From assembly GCA_023419315.1 (NCBI GenBank), contig JAEZYE010000020.1:1-50622 (forward strand): a stretch of 50,622 bases of DNA. The letters are read 5' to 3'. Each line of letters opens with the position of its first letter. Within the stretch, counting starts at the first letter, position 1. The position numbers and the translations under genes are program-made. This stretch comes from Pseudomonadota bacterium (GTDB taxonomy: Bacteria > Pseudomonadota > Gammaproteobacteria > Xanthomonadales > Xanthomonadaceae). The notes under the pieces are model-generated. The model did no database searches and was not told the DNA's origin. It saw nothing but the letters and a program-made list of their open reading frames with translations. Shown piece after piece: positions 43,544 to 50,622 of the stretch.

Positions 43544-45193
43544 TCAGCCACCCACCAGTGATCGCAGCTTGCGTCCCAGGCGGCTGAAGAACGAGGGTTT
43601 GTCGTGCTTCACCGGCACGCCCGCGGCGGCTGGCGAGGCGGACGTCGTGGCGGCCTCCGCGTTCTCCACCGGGCGGCCGTGACGACGGCGACGGCGCTTG
43701 CGCGGCGCGCGTTCGCCTTCGCCCGGTTCGGGGGGACGTGGTGCGCGCGGCGGTGGCGGCGCAGTCGTGCCTTCCGCGGACGGTTCGGCACGCGGCGGAC
43801 GTGGTGCGCGCGGCTTGTCGCCGGCAGCGCCCCCTTTCCGATCACCGCGCCCGCTTCCGCCGCCACTGCGGCGGCGACCGCCTTCGCCACTGCCGGATCG
43901 ACCGCCGCCACGGCGCTGTTCCTCCGCGCTGCGCTGTTCGCGCGCTTCGCGGAAGATCGCGCCGATGCTTTCGCCTTCCTCGCCTTCGGCCGGCGCAGCG
44001 CGCTCGGGTCGCGGCAGTGCGGTAAGCAGTTCGGCGGTCACCGATTCGACCGGAATCTTCTGCTCGATATAGGTCTCGATATCCGGCAGCGACATCGCGT
44101 AGCGCTCGCAGGCGAAGCTGATGGCGTCGCCCTCCGCACCCAGCCGCGCCGTACGGCCGATGCGATGCACATAGTCTTCGGCATCGAACGGCAGATCGAA
44201 GTTGTAGACATGCGACACGCCATCGATGTGCAGGCCGCGCGCGGCGACATCGGTGGCGACGAGGATTTCCAGTTGGCCTTTCTGGAAGCGGTTGAGCAGG
44301 GTCTCGCGCTTCTTCTGCGGCACATCGCCGGACAGCACGCCGACGCGGTAGCCGGCGCGTTCCAGCGCGCGCGCGACTCGCTCGACGAAGGCTTTGGTGT
44401 TGACGAAGATCATCGTGCGCGCGCCTTCGCTGCGCGACAGCAGGCCGATCAACAGCGGGATCTTTTCCTCGTCCGACGGGAAGTAGATGCGCTGGCGCAC
44501 GCGGGCGGCAGTGATGGATTCCGTCTCGACAACAAGCTTCTCCGGCTCGTTCATGTGCTCATAGGCCAGCTCCAGCACGCGATGGCTGAGGGTGGCGCTG
44601 AACAGCAGCGTCTGCCGCTCGGTGCGGATCGGCATGCGCCGCAGCAGGAAGCGGATGTCCTTGATGAAGCCCAGGTCGAACATGCGGTCGGCTTCGTCGA
44701 GCACGCAGATTTCGCAGGCGTGCAGCGACACGACCTTGTGTTGCTTGACGTAGTCGATCAAGCGGCCCGGCGTGGCGATGATCACGTCCACGCCCTGCTG
44801 CAGCAGCTCGCGCTGCTTGTCGTAGTCGACTCCGCCGTAGATCAGCGCGAAGCGCAGGCCGAGATCGGCCCCGAACTTCACCGCGTCCTTGTGGATCTGG
44901 ATGGCGAGTTCGCGGGTCGGCGCCAGGATGAGCGCGCGCGGGTCTTCGGGCTTGCGTTCGGCCAGCGCCGGACGCGACAGCAGGCGATTCATCACCGCGA
45001 CCAGGAAGGCCAGTGTCTTGCCGGTGCCGGTCTGCGCCTGGCCGGCGACATCGCGGCCTGCCAGTGCGACCGGCAATGTGAGTGCCTGGATGGGCGTGCA
45101 GCGGGAAAATCCGGCGTTCTCGAGCCCGGCAAGAAGCGCCGGGTGCAGGTCGAACGAGGCGAACGTTACGTCTGTTAAAGGTTTGTCGCTCAT
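43544..45193 (-). CDS. rhlB: DEAD-box RNA helicase RhlB
   Basis: A 549-residue ATP-dependent RNA helicase, a usual partner of the RNA degradosome. It has the Q-motif FSRCTPIQALTLPVALAGRD, motif I AQTGTGKT, VLDEADRMFD, SAT, and VYNFDLPFDAEDYVHRIGRTAR. The C-terminal extension (about 400-549) is longer than in E. coli (421 total). It is low in complexity: Gly/Arg/Ser repeats, Ala/Pro-rich runs, then a basic patch (RKRRRRRHGRPV) and a conserved-looking end. The start is ATG 45193. It is divergent from trxA-rho across a 223-base gap. Confidence 0.93.
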   Translation of the reverse strand: MSDKPLTDVTFASFDLHPALLAGLENAGFSRCTPIQALTLPVALAGRDVAGQAQTGTGKTLAFLVAVMNRLLSRPALAERKPEDPRALILAPTRELAIQIHKDAVKFGADLGLRFALIYGGVDYDKQRELLQQGVDVIIATPGRLIDYVKQHKVVSLHACEICVLDEADRMFDLGFIKDIRFLLRRMPIRTERQTLLFSATLSHRVLELAYEHMNEPEKLVVETESITAARVRQRIYFPSDEEKIPLLIGLLSRSEGARTMIFVNTKAFVERVARALERAGYRVGVLSGDVPQKKRETLLNRFQKGQLEILVATDVAARGLHIDGVSHVYNFDLPFDAEDYVHRIGRTARLGAEGDAISFACERYAMSLPDIETYIEQKIPVESVTAELLTALPRPERAAPAEGEEGESIGAIFREAREQRSAEEQRRGGGRSGSGEGGRRRSGGGSGRGDRKGGAAGDKPRAPRPPRAEPSAEGTTAPPPPRAPRPPEPGEGERAPRKRRRRRHGRPVENAEAATTSASPAAAGVPVKHDKPSFFSRLGRKLRSLVGG

Positions 45194-45416
45194 GAATTCT
45201 TCTTTGCGCCACAGTGTTCCGGTAGCGCGTGTGATGTGAGGTGTCTCGCGCTTGCATCGCCGTCGGCGGCGTCGCAAACTGCGCCCCCAATGCCGGGTTC
45301 GCGGCCTCTGACCGGCCGTTGTCCGGTCGCGAAACGACTCAGTTTACCTCAATAGAGAGGCCGGCCCCCGGCCCCGTTCCGTCCGCGGTCCGCCGTGGAC
45401 ACCGCAGGAGACCCCA

Positions 45417-45758
45417 GTGAGCGAAAAAGTGACCCACGTCGGCGACGCTGACTTCGATGCCGCCGTGCTGAATTCCGATGAGCCCGTTCTTGTGGATTTC
45501 TGGGCCGAATGGTGCGGCCCCTGCAAGATGATTGCCCCGGTCCTGGACGAACTGGCCGAGACCTACGACGGTCGCCTTAAAGTGGTGAAGCTCAACGTCG
45601 ACGAGAACCGCGCCACCGCCATCAAGTACCACGTGCGCAACATCCCGCTGCTGCTGCTGTTCAAGAACGGCCAGGTGCAGGCGACGCAGGTCGGCGCCGT
45701 CGGCAAGGGGCAGCTGACCCAGATGATCGACAAGACCCTCGGCGCGCAGACCGCCTGA
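45417..45758 (+). CDS. trxA: Thioredoxin 1
   Basis: A 113-residue disulphide reductant with the active site WCGPCK (32-37) and the later cis-proline region RNIPLLLLF. It starts with GTG at 45417, preceded by GGAG eight bases away; the upstream open frame is on the other strand. It lies before rho in the order trxA-rho, as in many gammaproteobacteria. Confidence 0.97.
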   Translation: MSEKVTHVGDADFDAAVLNSDEPVLVDFWAEWCGPCKMIAPVLDELAETYDGRLKVVKLNVDENRATAIKYHVRNIPLLLLFKNGQVQATQVGAVGKGQLTQMIDKTLGAQTA

Positions 45759-45814
45759 GGCTCGTCCGCCGGTCCTGCCGGCTGAACCGCCCCACCCGCC
45801 GCGGCTTCGGTGGC

Positions 45815-45843
45815 TTGCCGTCGTCGCGGCGCGGTGCTAGTGT
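45815..45843 (+). promoter_or_regulatory. Probable promoter of rho
   Basis: A -35 TTGCCG (45815-45820) and a -10 TAGTGT (45838-45843) are separated by 17 bases, with TGC directly before the -10 forming an extended -10. It gives a rho leader of about 100 bases. Rho of E. coli is autoregulated through its leader; no comparable element is evident to me here. Confidence 0.45.
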
Positions 45844-45950
45844 CAGGACATCCGGTGCCCACGTCGCACCGCACCCTTCTGAGTCACCACACTCCATTCC
45901 ACCCAACGCCGCATTCCGCAGGCGCTCGCCACCTTAGCGAGGAATCGCAC

Positions 45951-47642
45951 TTGTCCGACAGCAGCAACGAATCCGGCGCCCCCGCCGAGAAGCGCGTGCG
46001 CAAAGCCCGCGTATCCAAGACTTCCGCTCCCGCCGCCAGCACCGACACCGCGCCCGCGGCGACCGTGAGTGCGCCGGCGGCATCCGCGCCGGCGCCCGCC
46101 GCGGAGACGGCACCACCACCGCCGTCGGCTCCGCCGCCGGTGCAGCATGAGGGCGCATCGCAGGAACATGCCCCCGCCGCGCCGGGCCAACCGCATCAGG
46201 GCGAAGGCGATCGCGACCCGCGTGATGGCAACCAGCGCTTCAACAATCGCCGTGATCGTTTCCGCAACCGCCGTGACCGCGATCGCAACCGCGATCGCAA
46301 CGACGGCATGCCGAACGACAACGGCGGCAACGAAAACTATGCCCCGCGTCCCCTGCCCGCCGTGCCGGAAGGCTTTCCGCAGTATTCGCTGAGCGATCTG
46401 AAGCGCATGCCCGCGCCGAAGCTGCTGGAAATCGCCGAGCAGCTCAACATCCAGGAAGGCGTGGCCCGTGCCCGGAAGCAGGACGTCATCTTCGCCCTGC
46501 TGAAGGTCCTGACCCGCCATGGCGAAGGCGTGGCCGCCGACGGCGTGCTGGAAATCCTGCCGGACGGCTTCGGCTTCCTGCGTTCGGCCGAGGCCAGTTA
46601 CCTGGCCGGTCCGGACGATGTCTACATCAGTCCCAGCCAGATCCGCCGCTTCAACCTGCGCACCGGTGATCATCTGGCCGGCCGCATCCGCTTCCCGAAA
46701 GACGGCGAGCGCTACTTCGCGCTGGCGGTGGTCGACACGATCAACGGCGAACCGCTTGAAGCCTCCAAGAACAAGGTGCTGTTCGAGAACCTCACGCCGC
46801 TGTTCCCGCGCCGCCGCTTCACACTGGAGCGCGGCAACGGTTCCAGCGAAGACATCGCCGGCCGCATCCTCGATCTGATGGCGCCGCAGGGCAAGGGCCA
46901 GCGCGCGCTGATCGTGTCGCCGCCGAAGGCGGGCAAGACGATCATGATGCAGCAGATCGCAACGGCCATCACCACGAACCATCCGGACGTGCACCTCATT
47001 GTCCTGCTCGTGGACGAACGCCCGGAAGAAGTGACCGAAATGCAGCGCACGGTGCGTGGCGAAGTCGTTTCCTCGACGTTCGACGAGCCCGCGGCCCGCC
47101 ACGTGCAGGTTGCCGAAATGGTGATCGAACGCGCCAAGCGCCTGGTCGAGCACAAGAAAGACGTGGTGATCATGCTCGATTCGATCACCCGCCTGGCGCG
47201 CGCCTACAACAACGTCGTGCCGAGTTCCGGCAAGGTGCTGACGGGCGGCGTGGACGCCAATGCGCTGCACCGTCCGAAGCGTTTCTTCGGCGCCGCGCGC
47301 AACGTGGAAGAAGGCGGTTCGCTGACCATCATCGCTACCGCGCTGGTTGAAACCGGCAGCAAGATGGACGAGGTGATCTACGAAGAATTCAAGGGCACCG
47401 GCAACAGCGAAGTGCACTTGAACCGTCGCATCACCGAAAAGCGCGTGTACCCGGCGATCGACATCAACCGCTCGGGTACCCGCCGCGAAGACCTGCTGAT
47501 CGAACCGGAACTGCTGCAGAAGATCTGGATCCTGCGCAAGTTGCTGCACCCGATGGACGAAATCGCCGCGATGGAATTCCTGCTCGACAAGATGAAGAAC
47601 ACCAAGTCGAACGACGAGTTCTTCAGCTCGATGAAGCGCTGA
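45951..47642 (+). CDS. rho: Transcription termination factor Rho, with a long N-terminal insert
   Basis: A 563-residue hexameric helicase that releases untranslated transcripts. I start at TTG 45951, with GAGGAA about eight bases upstream. Residues 1-145 are low in complexity: Ala/Pro/Ser-rich (about 10-80), then an Arg/Asp/Asn-rich stretch (about 86-128). From 147 on it aligns with E. coli Rho: helical N-terminal domain (SLSDLKRMPAPKLLEIAEQL), RNA-binding domain (DGFGFLRSAEASYLAGPDDVY), Walker A PPKAGKT, Q-loop and R-loop, and a normal C-terminus. E. coli Rho is 419 residues, so the insert accounts for the difference. Confidence 0.95.
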   Translation: MSDSSNESGAPAEKRVRKARVSKTSAPAASTDTAPAATVSAPAASAPAPAAETAPPPPSAPPPVQHEGASQEHAPAAPGQPHQGEGDRDPRDGNQRFNNRRDRFRNRRDRDRNRDRNDGMPNDNGGNENYAPRPLPAVPEGFPQYSLSDLKRMPAPKLLEIAEQLNIQEGVARARKQDVIFALLKVLTRHGEGVAADGVLEILPDGFGFLRSAEASYLAGPDDVYISPSQIRRFNLRTGDHLAGRIRFPKDGERYFALAVVDTINGEPLEASKNKVLFENLTPLFPRRRFTLERGNGSSEDIAGRILDLMAPQGKGQRALIVSPPKAGKTIMMQQIATAITTNHPDVHLIVLLVDERPEEVTEMQRTVRGEVVSSTFDEPAARHVQVAEMVIERAKRLVEHKKDVVIMLDSITRLARAYNNVVPSSGKVLTGGVDANALHRPKRFFGAARNVEEGGSLTIIATALVETGSKMDEVIYEEFKGTGNSEVHLNRRITEKRVYPAIDINRSGTRREDLLIEPELLQKIWILRKLLHPMDEIAAMEFLLDKMKNTKSNDEFFSSMKR

Positions 47643-47666
47643 TTCGACGCCCTCGCACGAACAGAG

Positions 47667-47694
47667 AAGCCCCGCTTTCGCGGGGCTTTTTTTT
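47667..47694 (+). terminator. Intrinsic terminator after rho
   Basis: AAGCCCCGC (47667-47675), loop TTTC, and GCGGGGCTT (47680-47688) run into eight T residues. It lies 25 bases after the rho stop and may also stop the convergent gene. Confidence 0.93.
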
Positions 47695-47735
47695 GCGTAT
47701 CAACGATGTTGCGCAGTCGCCCCGGCCGCGGTGGA

Positions 47736-48614
47736 TCAACCTGGCTGCAACGGCGTCAGCAACCTCAGCCCTTGGCCGATCGGATAGATCCCGCCGGCGA
47801 GCATCGCGTCGGCATCGCCGCGTCCATCGTCTTCGGCCCACGGCGCGCGCTGTTTCGGCCCCGGGATGTACGCTTCCCACTCGCCGTATACCGGCTGCCT
47901 GTCGCCGACCCAAATGAAGACGAGCGGCACGCGAACCAGCCAGTACGGGTCATCTGCCAGTTCGCCCGTAGTCGGCACATCGAAGAGCCAGCGCCGGCTC
48001 GACGCGAGTGCCGCTTTGGCGAGCAGGTTGCGCATGAACCTCATCTCGCCCTCGGAGCGGCCGACCACCTGCAGGTTGGTCTGTTCGGCGATTGCATCCA
48101 TCGGCTTGCCGTCGGGGCCAACCTGGACCAGAAGGTACACGGTGCCCTTCGCGTGCATCTCGATGGCGGTATCCGGATACGAGGGTGGCTGGAGCTTGCG
48201 GCCGCGGACGGTCGCGGTACCGAAGGTATCGATGCGTTCCCGTCCATCAATCGCGTCCGCACCGAAATACGCACTGCGCAGCATCACCTGGTAGTCGCCG
48301 CTTTCCATCTTTCGCGCCACCACACGCACGCTCATCCGGGAGGTCACGCGGCTGGCCACGCCGTCCGCCAGTACCGGTTCGAAACGCCAGCTTGCACGCG
48401 CTCTCTCCATCAGCGCCCGCACGAACGGCGGAATCTTTTCGGACTGATCAATCTCCAGATGGCTTGCCTGGCCATCGGGTTCGATAGTCACGTGGCCGGT
48501 CACCAGCATGCTGCTTTCGATCTGCCTGCGAATCGCCTCCGCGCCGGCCACTGCCGGTGCCATCGCAAACAGCAGCGCCAGCCCCATGAACCACCGCACC
48601 GTCCTGATCGTCAT
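47736..48614 (-). CDS. Exported protein with a TonB-C-like domain
   Basis: A 292-residue protein from the ATG at 48614, with a signal peptide (MTIRTVRWFMGLALLFAMAPAVAGA). Residues about 40-110 form an envelope domain (HVTIEPDGQASHLEIDQSEK). A later stretch IEMHAKGTVYLLVQVGPDGKPMDA resembles the TonB C-terminal fold (G-x-V-x-L-x-x-x-V-x-x-x-G). It lacks an anchoring segment and Pro-rich linker, so it is not an ordinary TonB. It may be a periplasmic adaptor or an unrelated domain of the same fold. Function unknown. It is convergent with rho. Confidence 0.7.
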   Translation of the reverse strand: MTIRTVRWFMGLALLFAMAPAVAGAEAIRRQIESSMLVTGHVTIEPDGQASHLEIDQSEKIPPFVRALMERARASWRFEPVLADGVASRVTSRMSVRVVARKMESGDYQVMLRSAYFGADAIDGRERIDTFGTATVRGRKLQPPSYPDTAIEMHAKGTVYLLVQVGPDGKPMDAIAEQTNLQVVGRSEGEMRFMRNLLAKAALASSRRWLFDVPTTGELADDPYWLVRVPLVFIWVGDRQPVYGEWEAYIPGPKQRAPWAEDDGRGDADAMLAGGIYPIGQGLRLLTPLQPG

Positions 48615-49166
48615 CGCATCGGCTCCCCAGCCAGAGAAGTGCGGAGCACAGCGGCACATCGCGCCGCAGGATGTGACCCGGATCTGCACGAATGCACGGC
48701 CATCGCTCGAACGGTGTCCCTATACCCATGGTCCGTGGTGGCCGTGCCGCGCGGTTCAAGCGGATCGGATTCGCAGTGCCGGGGTATCTGGCCGCGGGCG
48801 TGATGGGGCTGCTGCACGATGCCGATCGGCAGCCCGATGTGGATTGCCGTGGGCTTCATGAAACCCGCGCAGCGCAAAGCGTGAATCAAAGTGTGAGCCG
48901 AATTTACGATTTCTGTTATATCCGGGCATCACCACGCCCTCTAAGTTCACCGCGTTCCTGATGCACGGGCTGAATCTGACTTTCCTCTCAGACGTTTTTC
49001 GTCGTCGATGAATCTCTCTTTCTGTCAGCCAGTCGATCACTTTTCCGGAGCGGAGACCCTCATTGTTCGCCGGACGTTGCTCAGTCCTTGTCGACATTTG
49101 TCCCGGTCATCGCGAGTGGAGGTGGAATCGGAACATCTCCTGACTGTGACACTTGGAAAAACTGAC
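48615..49166. other. 552-base gap between divergent genes
   Basis: No coding region is convincing; two short open frames here are judged spurious. A TTATAT (48916-48921) with TGTGAG 18 bases upstream could be a promoter for the metalloprotease gene, giving a leader of about 240 bases. The stretch 48880-49166 is less GC-rich than its surroundings. I see no riboswitch, tRNA or terminator that I can support. Confidence 0.4.
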
Positions 49167-50622
49167 ATGACCTACAAAAAGAAGTTCCTCAACAACGCGC
49201 CCCGCCCTGCAACCCTCCTGCTCTCTGCCTGCCTGCTGCAGGCTTTTCCATTCACCGGCACGGCGACCCAGGCGCCCATCGGATTCATCGATGACCAGCC
49301 GCGCACCCAGAACCTGACGGGATCACTGCAAGGCATGGTGCAGTTCGCACAGACGCACACCATTGCTCCGGCCGGAAACTCGCTTGCAGAGAAGCCGACC
49401 CTCGTCACCGAGCGCGACGCGCTCGTGATGTTCGTGCCGGCAACGCCGATCGCCGAAGCCGATTGGGCCAACGTCAAGGTCAAGGCCAGCCTCAATGGCA
49501 AGCTCGTGGGTGAACTCGTCCTGACGCCGCCTGCCGCCTTCCCCGAATCGGATCAGACCAACACCGACAGCCGCCCCCGCGTGCGCTATTCCACCCAGGC
49601 GTGGACGGCCAGTCTGCCGTGGTCATGGGTCAAGCCCGGCCTTTCGCTGCAGTTCGTGCACCGCAGCCAGACCGGCACCCTCGCCGCGTCCGCGATCGAA
49701 TTCGCACCGTCGGCCGAACTGATCCTGCAGAACATCCGCATCGGCATGCTGACCGATCCGCAGCCGGCATCGGGGAACTGGCTGGAGATGGAAACGGCAC
49801 GCGCCACCATCGATTACTTCCAGAAGATCCCGGTCGCGAAGCTGACCGTGGGCCATTACCTTCCCGTGCGATTGAGCAGCGTGACGCTGCCGAACGGCAC
49901 GGTCTACAAGACTGCGAGCACCATGAAAGGCGGCGTGTACGACGGCGACATGCGCGAGCAGATTGGCAAGGCCCTGATTTCCACCGGCATCAATCTGGCC
50001 AACTACGGTATCGCCGATTCCGCGGGAAGTTCGCAGCAGCAGCCGAACCATTTCCGCCAGACCGTCATCCATCAAAGCGTCGGCATGTATTCCAATGGAC
50101 GGGTCCGGCATGGTCTGAGTGGCGGCAACGGCATGGCGACCCTGTATGACCTTCACGGCAACGAGTTCTCGCACGAACTCGGCCACGGTTATGGACTCGG
50201 ACACTATCCGGGCGGTGGACGCTGGTCGTCGCACCACATGGACAGCGGGTGGGGTTACGACGCGTTCCGCCATCGCATGCTAGGGAATCTGGCATGGCGC
50301 AAGACAGCGGGTGCGAACAACATCGAAGGCTACTCGACTCCCGCGTTCAAAGGCCTGTACCGGTTCGGCAAAGACCCGATGGCGGGCGGCGAGGTCGACA
50401 GCCTGATCTCGCGCTACACGCTGCATACCGGCTACACCGCAAAGCGCGCACAAGAGCATCTGGGCAAACCGGTACAGCGTCCGCAGCAGCCGGAGCGCTC
50501 CGGAGTGCCTGTCGTCACGCTGGTGGGCTTCTACGACCCGCAGGGCATCTTGCCGACCACGTTGTATCCCGCGATGTACGGCAACTACGGACACACCTAC
50601 AGATTGCCCGTGCCGGCCGCCC
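49167..50622 (+). CDS. Exported M66-family (StcE-like) zinc metalloprotease, 5' part
   Basis: The gene is open from ATG 49167 to the right edge with no stop, 485 codons visible. It starts with a signal peptide (MTYKKKFLNNAPRPATLLLS...). An N-terminal domain follows (GSLQGMVQFAQTHTIAPAGN...LVTERDALVMFVPATP), as in StcE/TagA proteases, and the zinc motif HELGHGYGLGHYPGG at 336-350 has the pattern HExxHxxGxxH (H336, E337, H340, H346) of family M66. StcE cleaves mucin-type glycoproteins; the substrate here is not known. A ribosome site is weak (GGAAAA about 11 bases upstream). The C-terminal domains lie outside the window. Confidence 0.88.
   Translation, partial: MTYKKKFLNNAPRPATLLLSACLLQAFPFTGTATQAPIGFIDDQPRTQNLTGSLQGMVQFAQTHTIAPAGNSLAEKPTLVTERDALVMFVPATPIAEADWANVKVKASLNGKLVGELVLTPPAAFPESDQTNTDSRPRVRYSTQAWTASLPWSWVKPGLSLQFVHRSQTGTLAASAIEFAPSAELILQNIRIGMLTDPQPASGNWLEMETARATIDYFQKIPVAKLTVGHYLPVRLSSVTLPNGTVYKTASTMKGGVYDGDMREQIGKALISTGINLANYGIADSAGSSQQQPNHFRQTVIHQSVGMYSNGRVRHGLSGGNGMATLYDLHGNEFSHELGHGYGLGHYPGGGRWSSHHMDSGWGYDAFRHRMLGNLAWRKTAGANNIEGYSTPAFKGLYRFGKDPMAGGEVDSLISRYTLHTGYTAKRAQEHLGKPVQRPQQPERSGVPVVTLVGFYDPQGILPTTLYPAMYGNYGHTYRLPVPAA

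Noticed and set aside
45843..47549. 568-codon minus-strand frame opposite rho
   Set aside because: Covers the conserved rho gene on the other strand, has no recognisable domain and no independent promoter evidence.
48692..49097. Two short open frames in the gap before the M66 gene
   Set aside because: No ribosome binding sites, no recognisable motifs, overlapping each other on opposite strands.
1..50622. CRISPR arrays, tRNA genes, insertion sequences, prophage or integron structures
   Set aside because: I saw no regularly spaced repeats, no cloverleaf-like intergenic sequence, no transposase or integrase, and no terminal inverted repeats. This is by eye only.

Overview
The window is gene-dense chromosomal DNA, GC-rich by eye, from a gammaproteobacterium. 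It is most likely a member of the Lysobacteraceae (Xanthomonadaceae), for example a Lysobacter, Luteimonas or Pseudoxanthomonas relative. The basis is the type and order of housekeeping genes (tyrS beside an rRNA operon; coaBC-dut-membrane-anchored phosphomannomutase; argS-SPOR protein; P-II/ubiK/comM; ftsEX, rhlB, trxA, rho with a long N-terminal insert). This is recalled from family knowledge, not from a database comparison. I find 46 genes. No insertion sequence, prophage, tRNA gene or CRISPR array is visible.

Layout. 1-289: promoter and boxA leader of an rRNA operon that runs off the left edge. 290-6.9 kb: tyrS, then a cell-wall group (M23 endopeptidase, anmK, ampG) with a small ribbon-helix-helix protein and xth. 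6.9-13.2 kb: pyrE, a coiled-coil secreted protein, the phosphomannomutase-dut-coaBC operon and radC. 13.3-17.5 kb: argS, SPOR protein, lipoprotein hydrolase, ydfG. 17.6-22.3 kb: speA, an M48 protease and speE. 22.3-25.9 kb: two secreted proteins, a P-II protein, ubiK, comM. 26-30.1 kb: the glyoxylate shunt operon aceBA and a divergent LysR regulator. 30.2-31.4 kb: an AraC regulator and a VOC protein.

31.4-38.5 kb is the main accessory locus. An exported isoaspartyl peptidase and an exported cyanophycinase form one unit. They are divergent from an ECF sigma factor, a FecR anti-sigma factor and a TonB-dependent receptor carrying the N-terminal STN signalling domain. I read this as a candidate system for sensing, digesting and importing cyanophycin or its beta-Asp-Arg dipeptides. 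A near-identical 13-bp motif lies about 75 bp before both the sigma gene and the receptor gene.

38.5-47.7 kb: an acyltransferase, arfB, a DUF2059 protein, ung, a two-receiver response regulator whose first receiver has lost its phosphorylation site, ftsX, ftsE, rhlB, trxA and rho. 47.7 kb to the end: an exported TonB-C-like protein, a 550-bp gap, and the 5' part of an exported M66 (StcE-like) metalloprotease cut by the right edge.

Themes that link genes: peptidoglycan turnover and recycling (M23, AmpG, AnmK, SPOR protein, FtsEX); polyamine synthesis from arginine (speA, speE); acetate or fatty-acid growth (aceBA); and secreted protein or peptide scavenging (cyanophycinase, isoaspartyl peptidase, M66 protease).
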